Shown: positions 9,241 to 17,796 of the stretch, in pieces
How the letters are laid out: each line of letters begins with the position of its first letter
How positions within the stretch are numbered: the first letter of the stretch is position 1
Assembly: GCF_027924405.1 (NCBI RefSeq)
Contig: NZ_AP026978.1
Span: 3,720,001 to 3,784,000 of the forward strand
Origin: Nocardia sputorum
GTDB lineage: Bacteria > Actinomycetota > Actinomycetes > Mycobacteriales > Mycobacteriaceae
Length of the DNA: 64,000 nucleotides
Reading direction: 5' to 3'
Program-made: the position numbers and the translations under genes
Notes under the pieces: generated by a model
The model's database searches: none
Told to the model about the DNA's origin: nothing
Seen by the model: only the letters and a program-made list of their open reading frames with translations

Positions 9241-9576
9241 CTACCCTTCCGGATAGAAGACGAACAGCGTGCAGCCGGTCGTGGTGGCGGGCACGTGCCA
9301 CGACCCCGCCGGGGCGTGCAGGAACGTCCCGGCCGGGTAGTCGCGCGCGCCGTCGTTGAACGTGCCCGCGACCACGTAGACCTCCTCCGGGCCGGGCTCG
9401 TGGACGTCGCGGCGCGGCCACGACGTACCCGGGTCCATCTCCAGCACGTTGGCCTGCGCCCCGGACGGCCCGCTCCAGAGTGGACGCAGCCGGATTCCGG
9501 GAAAGAGTTCACGGACGGGGGATTCGGTGACGGAGACGGCGGTGTAGCCCTCTTGGGTGAGGATCTCGGGATGCAT
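9241..9576 (-). CDS. small cupin-domain protein (ChrR-like)
   Basis: A 111-residue single cupin fold. The metal-site pattern is visible: HEPGPEEVYVVAGTF with His and Glu residues in the first motif, then PAGTFLHAPAGSWHVP in the second. Such proteins bind Mn, Fe or Zn and act as dioxygenases, isomerases or sensor domains; the function here is not determined. AGGAGG lies only one base before the ATG, unusually close, so the true start may differ by a few residues. It is divergent from a GlxA-type regulator with a 14-bp palindrome between them, which suggests it is that regulator's target. Confidence 0.8.
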   Translation of the reverse strand: MHPEILTQEGYTAVSVTESPVRELFPGIRLRPLWSGPSGAQANVLEMDPGTSWPRRDVHEPGPEEVYVVAGTFNDGARDYPAGTFLHAPAGSWHVPATTTGCTLFVFYPEG

Positions 9577-9613
9577 GCCTCCTACGGTGCCGCGCGCGGG
9601 GAGGAGGAGAAAG

Positions 9614-9627
9614 TGTCCGGTCGGACA
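9614..9627. promoter_or_regulatory. 14-bp palindrome, probable operator
   Basis: TGTCCG-GT-CGGACA is a perfect inverted repeat in the short divergent region between the cupin and GlxA-type genes. It lies where the -35 region of the regulator promoter would be, since TACTTT at 9636-9641 looks like the -10 element and is followed six bases later by the ATG. Binding there would block or modulate both genes. The bound protein is not known. Confidence 0.55.
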
Positions 9628-9647
9628 TCGAAGGGTACTTTTGTGCC

Positions 9648-10583
9648 ATGCATCGTGTGGTGGCCCTGGTGCGGCCGGTGCAGTCGACATTCGAACTCGG
9701 TTGCGCGGCCGAGGTGTTCGGCACGCGGCGGGCCGGGGTGCCGCAGTACTACGAATTCGAGGTGTGCACGGAGACGCCCGGCCCGGTGCCGACGACGTCC
9801 GGGTACGCACTGTCGGTGTCGCGGGGACTGTCCGCCCTCGCTTCCGCGGACACCGTGCTGATCCCGGGCTGGGCGCCGGTGGAGGCGCCGCTGTCCACCC
9901 GGGTGCGCCGCGCGCTGCTGCGGGCACACGCGCGCGGGGCGCGGCTGGTCACCATCTGCTCCGGGGTCTTCGCACTGGCCCGTACGGGCCTGCTGGACGG
10001 ACGCTCGGCGACGACGCACTGGGCGCGCGCCGCACAGCTGGAGCGAGAGTTCCCCCAGGTGCGCGTGGAGCCGGACGTACTCTACGTGGACCACGGTGAC
10101 GTCGCCACGAGCGCCGGAGCGGGCGCGGGCATCGACCTGTGCCTGCACCTGGTCCGGCGGGATCACGGGGCGGCGCACGCCGCGCTGATCGCGCGCCACA
10201 TGGTGATGCCACCGCACCGCGAGGGCGGCCAGGCACAGTACGCGCCACCTCCGCCGCCCGCGGACGCGCTGGACGGGCTGCTCGAGTGGGCCGGCGCGCG
10301 CCTCGGGGCACCGCTGTCGGTGCGCGATCTGGCCGCGTATCTCAGCGTCTCGCCTCGCACGCTCACCCGGCGCTTCGCCGATCAGCTCGGCACGAGCCCG
10401 GGTGCGTGGCTGCTGTCGCGGCGGGTGGCCGAGGCCCGCACCCTCCTGGAGGAGACCGACCTGCCGGTGGAGACGATCGCGGCGCGCGTCGGCCTGACTT
10501 CGGCGGTCAACCTGCGCCGCCGCTTCCGCGCCCAGGTGGGCACGACGCCGGGCGCCTACCGGCGCGCGTTCCGGGGCTCGTGA
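9648..10583 (+). CDS. GlxA-type transcriptional regulator (DJ-1/PfpI plus AraC HTH)
   Basis: A 311-residue regulator. Residues about 1-165 form a class I glutamine-amidotransferase/DJ-1-like domain with the nucleophile-elbow-like TICSGVFALA. After a Pro-rich linker (APPPPPADAL), residues about 215-308 form the AraC-type double helix-turn-helix (LAAYLSVSPRTLTRRF and ETIAARVGLTSAVNLRRRF). No Shine-Dalgarno sequence precedes the ATG; a TACTTT hexamer ends six bases before it, which suggests a leaderless transcript. Members of this group sense small molecules through the DJ-1 domain. The divergent cupin gene is the obvious candidate target. Confidence 0.9.
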   Translation: MHRVVALVRPVQSTFELGCAAEVFGTRRAGVPQYYEFEVCTETPGPVPTTSGYALSVSRGLSALASADTVLIPGWAPVEAPLSTRVRRALLRAHARGARLVTICSGVFALARTGLLDGRSATTHWARAAQLEREFPQVRVEPDVLYVDHGDVATSAGAGAGIDLCLHLVRRDHGAAHAALIARHMVMPPHREGGQAQYAPPPPPADALDGLLEWAGARLGAPLSVRDLAAYLSVSPRTLTRRFADQLGTSPGAWLLSRRVAEARTLLEETDLPVETIAARVGLTSAVNLRRRFRAQVGTTPGAYRRAFRGS

Positions 10584-10845
10584 TCCCGGCTCCGGCTGCC
10601 GCGTCGATGTCCTCCCGAGCGGGCCGCCTTCCGAGACCGGAACCGTGCCGTCGCCTCGAACGCCGACCACCGGCCGCTCACCGAATTCTCGACCTCGGCC
10701 TCGTCCCGCCCCCGCGTGATCCCCGTTCTATGACGGACGGCGCGGAAGCGACCCGGCTCGATCCGCCATACCGTTTACCCAAATCGTAGATCCGCCGGTG
10801 CTCGGGCGGGGTGATCTGCCCGGTGGCGAGCAGGTCGCCGGATGC

Positions 10846-11427
10846 TCAGCCACCCGGCCGCTCGGGCAGGCGGCAGCCCACGGTAGCGGTGACGGTCATC
10901 GACCGGGCGTCGGCGAACACCGACAGCTGGGTGTTGCTGTCCCATTTCGCCGCATCCGACCCCTCGAAGGTGACGTGCCGGTCCGGTGACGAGCCGGCGG
11001 CGGGCAGCATGTCCGTCGCGCCGACGGACCAGGCCAGAACGCGGGCCGTTTCCTGGAAACCGGGCCATGCATCCGGCGGCAGCGAACCCTCGGCCCGGTG
11101 GCGCGGTAGGACGACACGCCTGCCGCCGGTGTGCTCGTATGGGCCGTAGCAGGAACCCAGCGCACGGTCCTCGCTCCGGCTCCACCGCAATCCCGGTTCG
11201 ATCGCCGACGCGGCGGCGGTGATCCGCTCGACCACCGACTCCACGTCCCGCTCGGCCGCCTCAGAAGACGGCAAGCCAGCCAATTCGGCTGCTGCGGCGG
11301 CGATCTCCTCGGCCGAAGGCGGCGGGGCCGGTTCACCTAGGAGGGTCGCGCATCCCCCGGTCGAAGCCGCCACCGCGAGCACGGCAGACCAGCGCAGCGC
11401 GCCGCGCGGCCATCGCAAAACGGTCAT
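10846..11427 (-). CDS. LppA-like lipoprotein
   Basis: A 193-residue exported protein. The N-terminal signal peptide runs through ALRWSAVLAVAASTGGC, where the Cys is the likely lipidation site although the -3 position is Thr rather than Leu. The mature part resembles mycobacterial LppA/LppB: a helical region, then EPGLRWSRSEDR, SCYGPYEHTGGRRVVLPR, LPPDAWPGF and a terminal TVTATVGC. Two further Cys residues (SCYGP and VGCRL) could form a disulfide. The ATG has GGGAGG five bases upstream. Role unknown; cell-envelope location is inferred. It is divergent from the TetR/MpaB operon. Confidence 0.72.
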   Translation of the reverse strand: MTVLRWPRGALRWSAVLAVAASTGGCATLLGEPAPPPSAEEIAAAAAELAGLPSSEAAERDVESVVERITAAASAIEPGLRWSRSEDRALGSCYGPYEHTGGRRVVLPRHRAEGSLPPDAWPGFQETARVLAWSVGATDMLPAAGSSPDRHVTFEGSDAAKWDSNTQLSVFADARSMTVTATVGCRLPERPGG

Positions 11428-11574
11428 CGGCGCCTCCCACGCTCCGGCGGCCGCACGGGTGCGAGCTCGCTTCGCGCGCAATCCTATTCGCCGCAAGTCC
11501 GGGATCGCGGCGCGTAACCCCCGCGTGCCAACGGACGCGGCCGACGGGATGTGGCGGCGAGCACCGCCGCAACA

Positions 11575-11611
11575 TTGACTCAATGAAACAATCTTTCTAG
11601 TCTTGTTTCAT
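11575..11611 (+). promoter_or_regulatory. leaderless promoter overlapped by an operator
   Basis: TTGACT (11575-11580) and TAGTCT (11598-11603) are spaced 17 bp apart, and the ATG of the TetR gene begins seven bases after the -10 element, so the transcript would start at or next to the start codon. A perfect 9-bp inverted repeat, ATGAAACAA (11583-11591) and TTGTTTCAT (11603-11611), spans the spacer, the -10 element and the start codon. Binding there would shut the promoter, so negative autoregulation by the encoded TetR protein is likely. Confidence 0.7.
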
Positions 11612-12272
11612 GACGGAGCGGGCCGACGGCGTCGACGAGCGGATCATGGACGCCGCGCTGGACCGGATCCTGCAGTTCGGGATCCGCCGGGCCAGCCTCG
11701 AGGACATCGCCCGCATGGCCGGGCTCAGCCGGATCACCATCCACCGCCGGTTCGCGGGCAAGGACAACCTGATCGAGGCGGTACTCGCCCGGGAGACCCG
11801 CCGCATGCTCGCCGAGGTCACCGCGATCGCCGCCACCGCCGACAGCGTGGACGCCCAGATCGAGGACACGATGCTGTACGTCCTCTTGCAGACCCGCATC
11901 CACCGGCTGGTCACCCAATTGCTGCGGGTCGCGCCCGACGAAGCGCTGCGCTTCTCCACCGTGCAGGGCGAACGCTTGGTGTCCATCGGCATCGAGTACA
12001 TCGTCGGCATCCTCACCCATGCCCGGTCCGCGGGCCTCATCGCGGCGTACGACCCGCACCCGGTCGCCGAACTCGTTGCCCGCCTCGCCCATTCGCTGCT
12101 GCTCACTCCAGGCGGAGGCAGCGTCGACTTCACCGACGACGAGCGCGCCCGCGCCTTCGTCCGCACCACCATCGTGCCGCTGATAAAACACGGCATCACC
12201 CGCCCCGACGAGGAGCTCACCCATGACCACGTCCGCGACCGTCCCGGCACGGCACCCCGCCCGGCCCCGTAA
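11610..12272 (+). CDS. TetR/AcrR family transcriptional regulator
   Basis: A 220-residue TetR-type protein. The helix-turn-helix lies at about residues 12-58 (RASLEDIARMAGLSRITIHRRFAGKDNLIEAVL). No ribosome binding site precedes the ATG, in keeping with a leaderless mRNA. The last 50 bases overlap the start of the MpaB-family oxygenase gene in another frame, so the two genes form one transcription unit and are probably co-regulated through the palindrome over the promoter. The C-terminal tail beyond about residue 205 may simply be read-through of the overlap. Confidence 0.9.
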   Translation: MTERADGVDERIMDAALDRILQFGIRRASLEDIARMAGLSRITIHRRFAGKDNLIEAVLARETRRMLAEVTAIAATADSVDAQIEDTMLYVLLQTRIHRLVTQLLRVAPDEALRFSTVQGERLVSIGIEYIVGILTHARSAGLIAAYDPHPVAELVARLAHSLLLTPGGGSVDFTDDERARAFVRTTIVPLIKHGITRPDEELTHDHVRDRPGTAPRPAP

Positions 12273-13446
12273 GGCGCCCGGCCTGGGTCCCTTCTCCGCG
12301 CTGCTGGGCATCGGGAAACCGTCTCCGCGGCGCTGGCAGCTGCTCGGCGAATCCCTGCTGGTCGGCGACGAGCCGATGGACCGTCTGGTCGAGTGGATGT
12401 ACGCCGAAGGCATGGCCGTCACGCGGCCATTGTTCGAGCGAGCGCTCCGGTCGGGCATCGACAGCATCCCCGACGCTCCCGCGCCGCTGCGCGCATTCTT
12501 CGGCGTCGTCGAGGACACCCCGGCCTGGGTCGACCCGGCCCTGTTGCGCGAGGGCGAGCGGGTGTTCCGTTCCGGGGGCAACGACGGGCTGTATTTCGCT
12601 CGCGACGTCTCGTTCATCGGCGGCTATCTGGCCTCCGGATTCAACAAGACGCTGCTGCGCACCGGCGCCCTGGAGAAGGGCCCTGCCCGCCGGTTCGCCG
12701 AAACCCTGCAATGGGCGATGGACGTGTCCACCGAGAACGGCATGGACCGGTACGGCGTCGGCTACCGCTCCACTTTGCACGTGCGGCTCATCCACTCCCT
12801 GGTCCGGCGGCACGTCGGCGCCATGCCCGACTGGCGCACCGAGGATTGGGGCCTGCCGATCAACCAGACCGACATGGCCGCCACCTTGGTCGGCGCGCTG
12901 CTCGCGCCCGTCGTCGGCGGCATGGCGCTCGGTGTCATCCTGTCCCCCCGCGAACTGACGGCCGCCGCGCACCTAACCCGATACGTGGGCTGGCTCATCG
13001 GTGTCGAGGAACAATGGCTGCCCACCGGCTTCCGCGACGGCATCGCCATCCTCGACCACTGCCTGACCGCCATCACCAATCCCGACGAGACCAGCCGCCA
13101 GCTCGCCCGGCCCATGGCCGACGATCCGCTGAACTGGTCCTACCCCAATCTGCCCGCGCTGCGGGGCCGCCTGGCCCGCGCCCGGCATCTGTCCGTCAGC
13201 AGTGCCTTCCTCGGGCCGAAAGCGATGCGGACGCTCGGGCTGCCCGCCTACGTCCCGCCGTGGTACCCCGCCTTGCGCATTCCCGTCAATCTCGTCCGCA
13301 CCGCCTACACCCACCTGACCCCCGGCGGGCTCGACCGCGCCGCCGTTCAGGGCCGGCGGCAGCAAGAAGCCTTCCTGCGACGCCTGATCGGCGAAACCAG
13401 CGCCACCATCGGCCAGTCCGCGCCGCCGCTGGAACGCACCGCCTGA
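12223..13446 (+). CDS. MpaB-family oxygenase (DUF2236, latex-clearing-protein superfamily)
   Basis: A 407-residue protein of the DUF2236 family, which includes bacterial b-type-haem rubber oxygenases (Lcp) and fungal MpaB. Family features seen include GMAVTRPLFERAL near residue 67, the RDVSFIGGYLASGF region, and STLHVRLIHSLVRRHV, where the conserved His of the haem site lies, followed by WGLPINQTDMAATL. Soluble or membrane-associated; no signal peptide is evident. It starts inside the 3' end of the TetR gene and is probably controlled by it. The substrate, perhaps an unsaturated lipid or isoprenoid, is not known. Confidence 0.85.
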   Translation: MTTSATVPARHPARPRKAPGLGPFSALLGIGKPSPRRWQLLGESLLVGDEPMDRLVEWMYAEGMAVTRPLFERALRSGIDSIPDAPAPLRAFFGVVEDTPAWVDPALLREGERVFRSGGNDGLYFARDVSFIGGYLASGFNKTLLRTGALEKGPARRFAETLQWAMDVSTENGMDRYGVGYRSTLHVRLIHSLVRRHVGAMPDWRTEDWGLPINQTDMAATLVGALLAPVVGGMALGVILSPRELTAAAHLTRYVGWLIGVEEQWLPTGFRDGIAILDHCLTAITNPDETSRQLARPMADDPLNWSYPNLPALRGRLARARHLSVSSAFLGPKAMRTLGLPAYVPPWYPALRIPVNLVRTAYTHLTPGGLDRAAVQGRRQQEAFLRRLIGETSATIGQSAPPLERTA

Positions 13447-13500
13447 CCTCCCGGCCGGACCGGCGGTCAGTCCGAGAAATTCGCGATCGGCAAGGAGACG

Positions 13501-13587
13501 GTGGCGTCACGTCCTCATCGGCTCATCATCTGGGGCCCCGGCGACATGGGCGGACGCGCCTTGCGCACGGCCCTCGAGTCAAGCTGA
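13501..13587 (+). pseudogene. truncated dihydrodipicolinate-reductase-like N-terminus
   Basis: A GTG preceded by AAGGAG opens a frame of only 28 codons whose product, with RLIIWGPGDMGGRALRTAL, matches the first nucleotide-binding motif of the dihydrodipicolinate-reductase-like proteins common in actinobacteria. It then stops at TGA. No continuation of the Rossmann fold was found in any frame over the next 390 bases. This looks like the surviving 5' end of a gene whose remainder was lost by deletion. The ribosome binding site is intact, so a short peptide could still be made. Confidence 0.5.
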
Positions 13588-13978
13588 TCACGACGACCAA
13601 ACGAGATCTCTCGATCACCCGTCTGATGCCCGACGACCGGCTTTCCGGCTGAGCGTTCGACGCCGCCGGGGTGGTCGCATCCCGGGCATTCCCGGTTGTC
13701 AACACGCCCTGATGCCGACGCCACAGGGAAGGTCCGAGCAGCCATGCCGCACAACCGGTTCACCGCATCGCCGACTGCTGGGTAGACCTGGACGAACAAG
13801 CCGCGGCACGCGGCCAGACGGTCATCACACCCAGCAACCCCCACCGGACATTCGGACTGCGGACCGCACGAGTATGCGCGGTTGTCGACAACGCCACCGG
13901 TCGCGCTATCTACACTGACAGCGCTGACTACCACCGGGTCGATGCCTTGTCCGAAACCACACTTCGACGGAGAAGCTT
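13588..13978 (+). other. gene-poor stretch after the truncated reductase
   Basis: No gene could be supported here. One plus-strand frame stays open from about 13710 into the next gene and reads like protein in part (DNATGRAIYTDSADYHRV) but has no credible start and no recognised relatives, so it may be decayed coding sequence. A TACACT hexamer near 13910 could be the -10 element for the downstream gene. Confidence 0.35.
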
Positions 13979-14653
13979 ATGTCCGGCCGACGAAATCAGA
14001 AGCGCAACAGCAGCATACGTCGACCGGACACCGTACCGGCCATCCGGTATCCGGCCCGCTCCGTCCTCGACATGCTGCTGCCCGCGATGATCAGGCGCCG
14101 CAGCGGCGCGCCGAGCCTCGACACCGGGCTCGTGCACATCTGGGGTTTCACCGGCACCGGCGAGGACGACTCGGCGAGCGCGGCAGGTTTCGCGGAATTC
14201 TCACCCAATGACACCCCCACGGTCGCGGGTTCTCCCATCCTGGACATCGCCGGTCGGATGATGGCGGGTATGCACGGCCGGCTGTGGGGATTCGGGCTGG
14301 CGCACCAGGCGGCCGCGGACACCATCGTGCACGGGATCGACAACCAGCCCGATATGACGACCACTTCTCCGGACGGACCCGAGGAACCTGCCACCACCGA
14401 GGAAGTCTGGGCCGCCAGCATTTTCGACGCCCGCGGAAGAGAAATCACGCAGCTGCGCTATGTGCACCTGCCCGAGCTCGAGCCCATCACCTTCGACAGC
14501 GACACCCTGGACCGGCGCAGCACCATTCACGATTGGATCGACCGCGTCCAGACCGGAGTCATCTCCGCGCACGTCTGGGCCGCGGCGCTGGCCTTGGACG
14601 CGCAGCGCAACCGAGCCGTTCTCGCGCAACTGGAGCAGCGGCTGCTGAGCTGA
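13979..14653 (+). CDS. hypothetical protein
   Basis: A 224-residue protein of unknown function. It is soluble, with an Arg-rich first 25 residues, then HIWGFTGTGEDD, MHGRLWGFGLAHQAAAD, an acidic Pro/Thr-rich section (TTSPDGPEEPATTEEVW) and a C-terminal half resembling an alpha/beta domain (IFDARGREITQLRYVHLPELE) that ends in helices. The ATG is preceded by ACGGAGAAG. Codon use is normal for the window and the frame has strong third-position GC, which supports a real gene. No neighbour gives a clear clue. Confidence 0.7.
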   Translation: MSGRRNQKRNSSIRRPDTVPAIRYPARSVLDMLLPAMIRRRSGAPSLDTGLVHIWGFTGTGEDDSASAAGFAEFSPNDTPTVAGSPILDIAGRMMAGMHGRLWGFGLAHQAAADTIVHGIDNQPDMTTTSPDGPEEPATTEEVWAASIFDARGREITQLRYVHLPELEPITFDSDTLDRRSTIHDWIDRVQTGVISAHVWAAALALDAQRNRAVLAQLEQRLLS

Positions 14654-14789
14654 CCGCACCGGCGATGCCACCTCACAAAGCCTTCGGGCGGTACGCGACG
14701 GCTACGGCGGTCGTTCCGGAGCGGGACCGCAGCCGCCGCGCACTGCCCGGTAGGTGCCGACCTGACGGCGGCACGGTCCGAAACGAGCG

Positions 14790-16322
14790 TCAGGCGTGGG
14801 TGCGAGCGCCGAACCAACGGGCCAGCGATTCCTCCAGTCCGTCCAGGTCGCCGCCTTCGGCAGCCCAGGCAACGCAGCCGTCGGGACGGATCAGGAGGGC
14901 CGAGAGTTCGCGCGGCTGAGCCGGTTTCGCGGTGACGACCCGCACTCGCGCGGACCACCCCGCGGCGCGGGAGCGCAGGTCGGCCGAATCGGTGAGGTCG
15001 AGCAGGACGGCCTCGGGCCCGGTGAAATACTCGCCGAGGCGGGTGCCGTCGGCCAACTCGATGTCGGGAGTGGCCGATCCGACCAGCGGGTGTCCACCGC
15101 CGAGATCGTAACGATGCCGGACACCGGAGATGCTCTTGAACACGCTGGTAGCACCGTCCCGGGAGGCAAGCAGTTCGGCGGCGACGGCGCGCAGGGCGCG
15201 GCTGCGGGCATCGGTGCGCATCAGCGCGACCTGCGCCCGCGTCCATTCCAGCACCCATGCGCCGATCGGATGGCGTTCCGCGGTATAGGTGGCGAGCAGA
15301 CCTTCCGGTGCCCAGCCGCGCACGACGGCGGCCAGCTTCCAGCCCAGATCGACAGCGTCGCCGATACCGAGGTTCAGACCCTGTCCTCCGAAAGGTGAGT
15401 GCACGTGCGCGGCGTCACCGGCCAGCAGCACCCGGCCCTTGCGGTAATCGGGGACCTGACGGGTGTTGTCGGTGAAGCGGGTAGCCGAATGCACCGCGGT
15501 GACGACCACCGGGACACCGCTCACGGCACGGATGCTGTGCTGCAGTTCGGCGGCTGTCACGGGGGTTTCGCGGTCGGCGGGCGGACCGTCCGGTTCGACG
15601 GTGAGAACACGGCCGGGCATCGGACCGTAGGCATAGAGGCCGGAAGCGGTGGTGTTCCAGCCCATCCGGAGATCCTCGGCGCCGGTCATGTCCACGATCG
15701 CCTGACGGCCGGTGATCTCCGGGCCCAAGCCAGGGAACTCGAATCCGGCGATCTTACGAACGCCGCTGCGCCCGCCGTCGCAACCGACCAGCCAGCCGGC
15801 GCGCACGGTGTGGTCACCGCAATCGACGGTGACGCCCGCACCGTCGTCGCGGAATCCGGTCACCTGCGTCCCGCGCCGGACCTCCACGCCGAGCTCGGCG
15901 GCGCGCCGGGCGAGTATCGCCTCGATGGACTGCTGGGCCACCAGGAAGACCTCGGCGGCCGGACCCGCATCGGCGAAATCGGGGTCGTCGAAGTCGACGG
16001 CGTCCACGTCCAGCATGATGCCCGCGAAATGCCCCACCGCGGGCCGCCGTCCGGCGCCGATCGGCGGCACACCGCTGTTGCGCCGGAACTCCGCGAACCG
16101 GGCAAGCGCGGCGTCCTGCTCGGCGCGCAGTTGCGGAAGCAGCCCGCGGCGATACAGGGCCTGAGCGGTCGGCACATTGATCGCCCCGGCCTTGATGGTG
16201 CGGTCCGGGTCCGTGCGGCGCTCCACCACCAGCACATCCACCCCCGCCAGCCCTAGCTCACAGGCCAGCATCAGCCCGACCGGCCCGGCTCCCACGACCA
16301 CCACTTCACATGTCTCGTTCAT
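14790..16322 (-). CDS. FAD-dependent aromatic monooxygenase (PheA/TfdB type)
   Basis: A 510-residue flavoprotein hydroxylase. GAGPVGLMLACELGLAG near the N-terminus is the FAD-binding GxGxxG fold with the trailing acidic residue (VVERR). DG is present in VGCDGGRSGVRK, and the second FAD motif is GRVLLAGDAAHVHSPFGGQG. The last 90 residues form the thioredoxin-like C-terminal domain of this group. Typical substrates are phenols, polyketides or antibiotics; the substrate here is unknown. A GTG nine bases upstream is an alternative start and neither has a good Shine-Dalgarno sequence. It is divergent from the GH19 gene, with phased TTGC repeats between. Confidence 0.88.
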   Translation of the reverse strand: MNETCEVVVVGAGPVGLMLACELGLAGVDVLVVERRTDPDRTIKAGAINVPTAQALYRRGLLPQLRAEQDAALARFAEFRRNSGVPPIGAGRRPAVGHFAGIMLDVDAVDFDDPDFADAGPAAEVFLVAQQSIEAILARRAAELGVEVRRGTQVTGFRDDGAGVTVDCGDHTVRAGWLVGCDGGRSGVRKIAGFEFPGLGPEITGRQAIVDMTGAEDLRMGWNTTASGLYAYGPMPGRVLTVEPDGPPADRETPVTAAELQHSIRAVSGVPVVVTAVHSATRFTDNTRQVPDYRKGRVLLAGDAAHVHSPFGGQGLNLGIGDAVDLGWKLAAVVRGWAPEGLLATYTAERHPIGAWVLEWTRAQVALMRTDARSRALRAVAAELLASRDGATSVFKSISGVRHRYDLGGGHPLVGSATPDIELADGTRLGEYFTGPEAVLLDLTDSADLRSRAAGWSARVRVVTAKPAQPRELSALLIRPDGCVAWAAEGGDLDGLEESLARWFGARTHA

Positions 16323-16345
16323 GAAAGTCACTGTGCGAGGGACGT

Positions 16346-16383
16346 ATTGCGCCGCCCTTGCAGCTCATTGCATGCCGCTTGCA
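16346..16383. repeat. helically phased TTGC direct repeats
   Basis: ATTGC/CTTGC elements recur with TTGC at 16347, 16358, 16368 and 16379, that is every 10-11 bp. They can also be read as a 17-bp direct repeat (16346-16362 and 16367-16383; ATTGC-N6-CTTGCA) 21 bp apart. All copies face the same side of the helix, as expected for cooperative binding of a regulator close to the start of the monooxygenase gene. No known motif is assigned. Confidence 0.5.
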
Positions 16384-16470
16384 CCGGGCCTCGCGGCCGC
16401 TCCCATCGCCCTGTCACAACTGGGGAGGATCACGGCGGACGTCGGTGCCAGGTCATGTGAGAATCGCGAG

Positions 16471-17673
16471 ATGGGCTCCCACTTCGATCCGTTGGAGGCG
16501 GATCCTTGGGGGCGGGCTCGATACGGTCTGCTCGCGCTACCGGCCAAGGTCCCGGGCCAGGCACCGGTGCCGGAATCCACCACGGCGGCTTCCTCGGCGA
16601 TCGCCGATGCCAGGGAACAGATCGCGACTTTGATCGCCCCACCGCAAGCATCCGCCACGGTGCGCGGGGTCATCGAGGTCACCCGCGCCGCATTCGGCCT
16701 CATGGTCGATCAACTCGGCACCGGGCACACCCGAGACATACCGGACATGATCGCTCTGCTCGACGAGGCCGACCTGTACGACGTCGCGAACGAAGCCATC
16801 GTGACCACGCACTACAACGAGAAGTCCGCGAAGCTGGCGCGGCTCGCCACCGGTCTGAAGGCGCGGGAAAGGGAAATCTCCGGCAAGGTGGGAGACGCGG
16901 CCGAAGACAACATCGAGTTCGTCGGAACGATCAGGGACGAAGCGGCACGTCTCGCACCGGTCCTGCAAGCTGCCGCGGTGCTGGTCTCGGCTCGATCGGA
17001 GAAATTGACGCCGACCGAGGAGAAGGCGCTGCTGACCGAAGTCGTCGCCGCGCTCGTGCGGGTGGAGACGAAGTTCGCCGCGGTGGCCGGGCACAACGCC
17101 GACCGGGCGGGGACCATGGGCCCGATGACTCTGGAGCAGCTGGAGCGCATATTCCCCGGCACACCGCGCGCGACCTTGCGGAAATATCTTCCCTACCTCA
17201 ACCAGGCAATGCGCGACTACGGGATAGACACCCCGAAACGCGAAGCCGCGTTCCTCGCCCAGCTCGGAGTGGAAACAGACGACCTGAAAACGCTTACCGA
17301 ATACGGTGACTCGTCGTACTTCAACCGTAACTACGGGCCCGGGTCCAGCGTCGGCCCGAGCCTCGGCAACAAACATCCCGGCGATGGCGCCCGCTTTCAC
17401 GGACGGGGCGGCATGCAGCTGACCGGCCGCAACAACTACCGGGACGCGGGCGAGGCCCTCGAAGTCGATCTCGTCGGCAACCCCGGACTGGCCGCCGACC
17501 CGAAGTACGCCTTCGCCACGGCGGGCTGGTTCTGGGACGCCAAGAATTTGAACGAGCAGGCCGACGAATCGGACTTCGACGCTATCACCAGAACGATCAA
17601 CGGCGGTTCGAACGGCAGCTCGGAGCGCAATGAGACCTACAACCGGGCCCGCAAAGTGCTCGACGCCGATTGA
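16471..17673 (+). CDS. GH19 (chitinase/lysozyme-like) hydrolase with long helical N-terminus
   Basis: A 400-residue protein. The C-terminal part, from about residue 215, is a glycoside hydrolase 19 domain like those of phage endolysins: FLAQLGVETDDLKTLTEYG with the catalytic Glu, then GDGARFHGRGGMQLTGRNNY, ATAGWFWDAKNLN and TRTINGG. It would cleave peptidoglycan or chitin. The first 200 residues are alpha-helical, charged and unlike known cell-wall-binding modules, beginning MGSHFDPLEADPWGRARYG. No Sec signal peptide is seen, so release would need another route. The ATG was chosen because the upstream frame lacks a ribosome site and overlaps the divergent gene. Confidence 0.8.
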   Translation: MGSHFDPLEADPWGRARYGLLALPAKVPGQAPVPESTTAASSAIADAREQIATLIAPPQASATVRGVIEVTRAAFGLMVDQLGTGHTRDIPDMIALLDEADLYDVANEAIVTTHYNEKSAKLARLATGLKAREREISGKVGDAAEDNIEFVGTIRDEAARLAPVLQAAAVLVSARSEKLTPTEEKALLTEVVAALVRVETKFAAVAGHNADRAGTMGPMTLEQLERIFPGTPRATLRKYLPYLNQAMRDYGIDTPKREAAFLAQLGVETDDLKTLTEYGDSSYFNRNYGPGSSVGPSLGNKHPGDGARFHGRGGMQLTGRNNYRDAGEALEVDLVGNPGLAADPKYAFATAGWFWDAKNLNEQADESDFDAITRTINGGSNGSSERNETYNRARKVLDAD

Positions 17674-17796
17674 ACGGCATTCCTTCGGCGCGCGGACGTG
17701 TGCCGAACCGTGCCCGCGCCGAAGCACGGGATCAGGAGGTCGCCGATTGCGCGGCGACATCGCGAGACGCGGCGGTGACCGTCTACCACGGAGGGT

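Noticed and set aside
9241..9927. 228-residue version of the cupin
   Set aside because: It would run through the divergent promoter and the start of the GlxA-type gene; the extra residues are low-complexity.
10775..11185. 136-codon minus frame overlapping the LppA-like gene
   Set aside because: Arg-rich shadow of the lipoprotein gene in another frame.
14790..16322. Flavin monooxygenase as a rifampicin monooxygenase (Rox)
   Set aside because: No rifamycin-associated element precedes it and its N-terminal half (IKAGAINVPTAQALYRRGLL) differs from the Rox pattern; only the general PheA/TfdB family can be supported.
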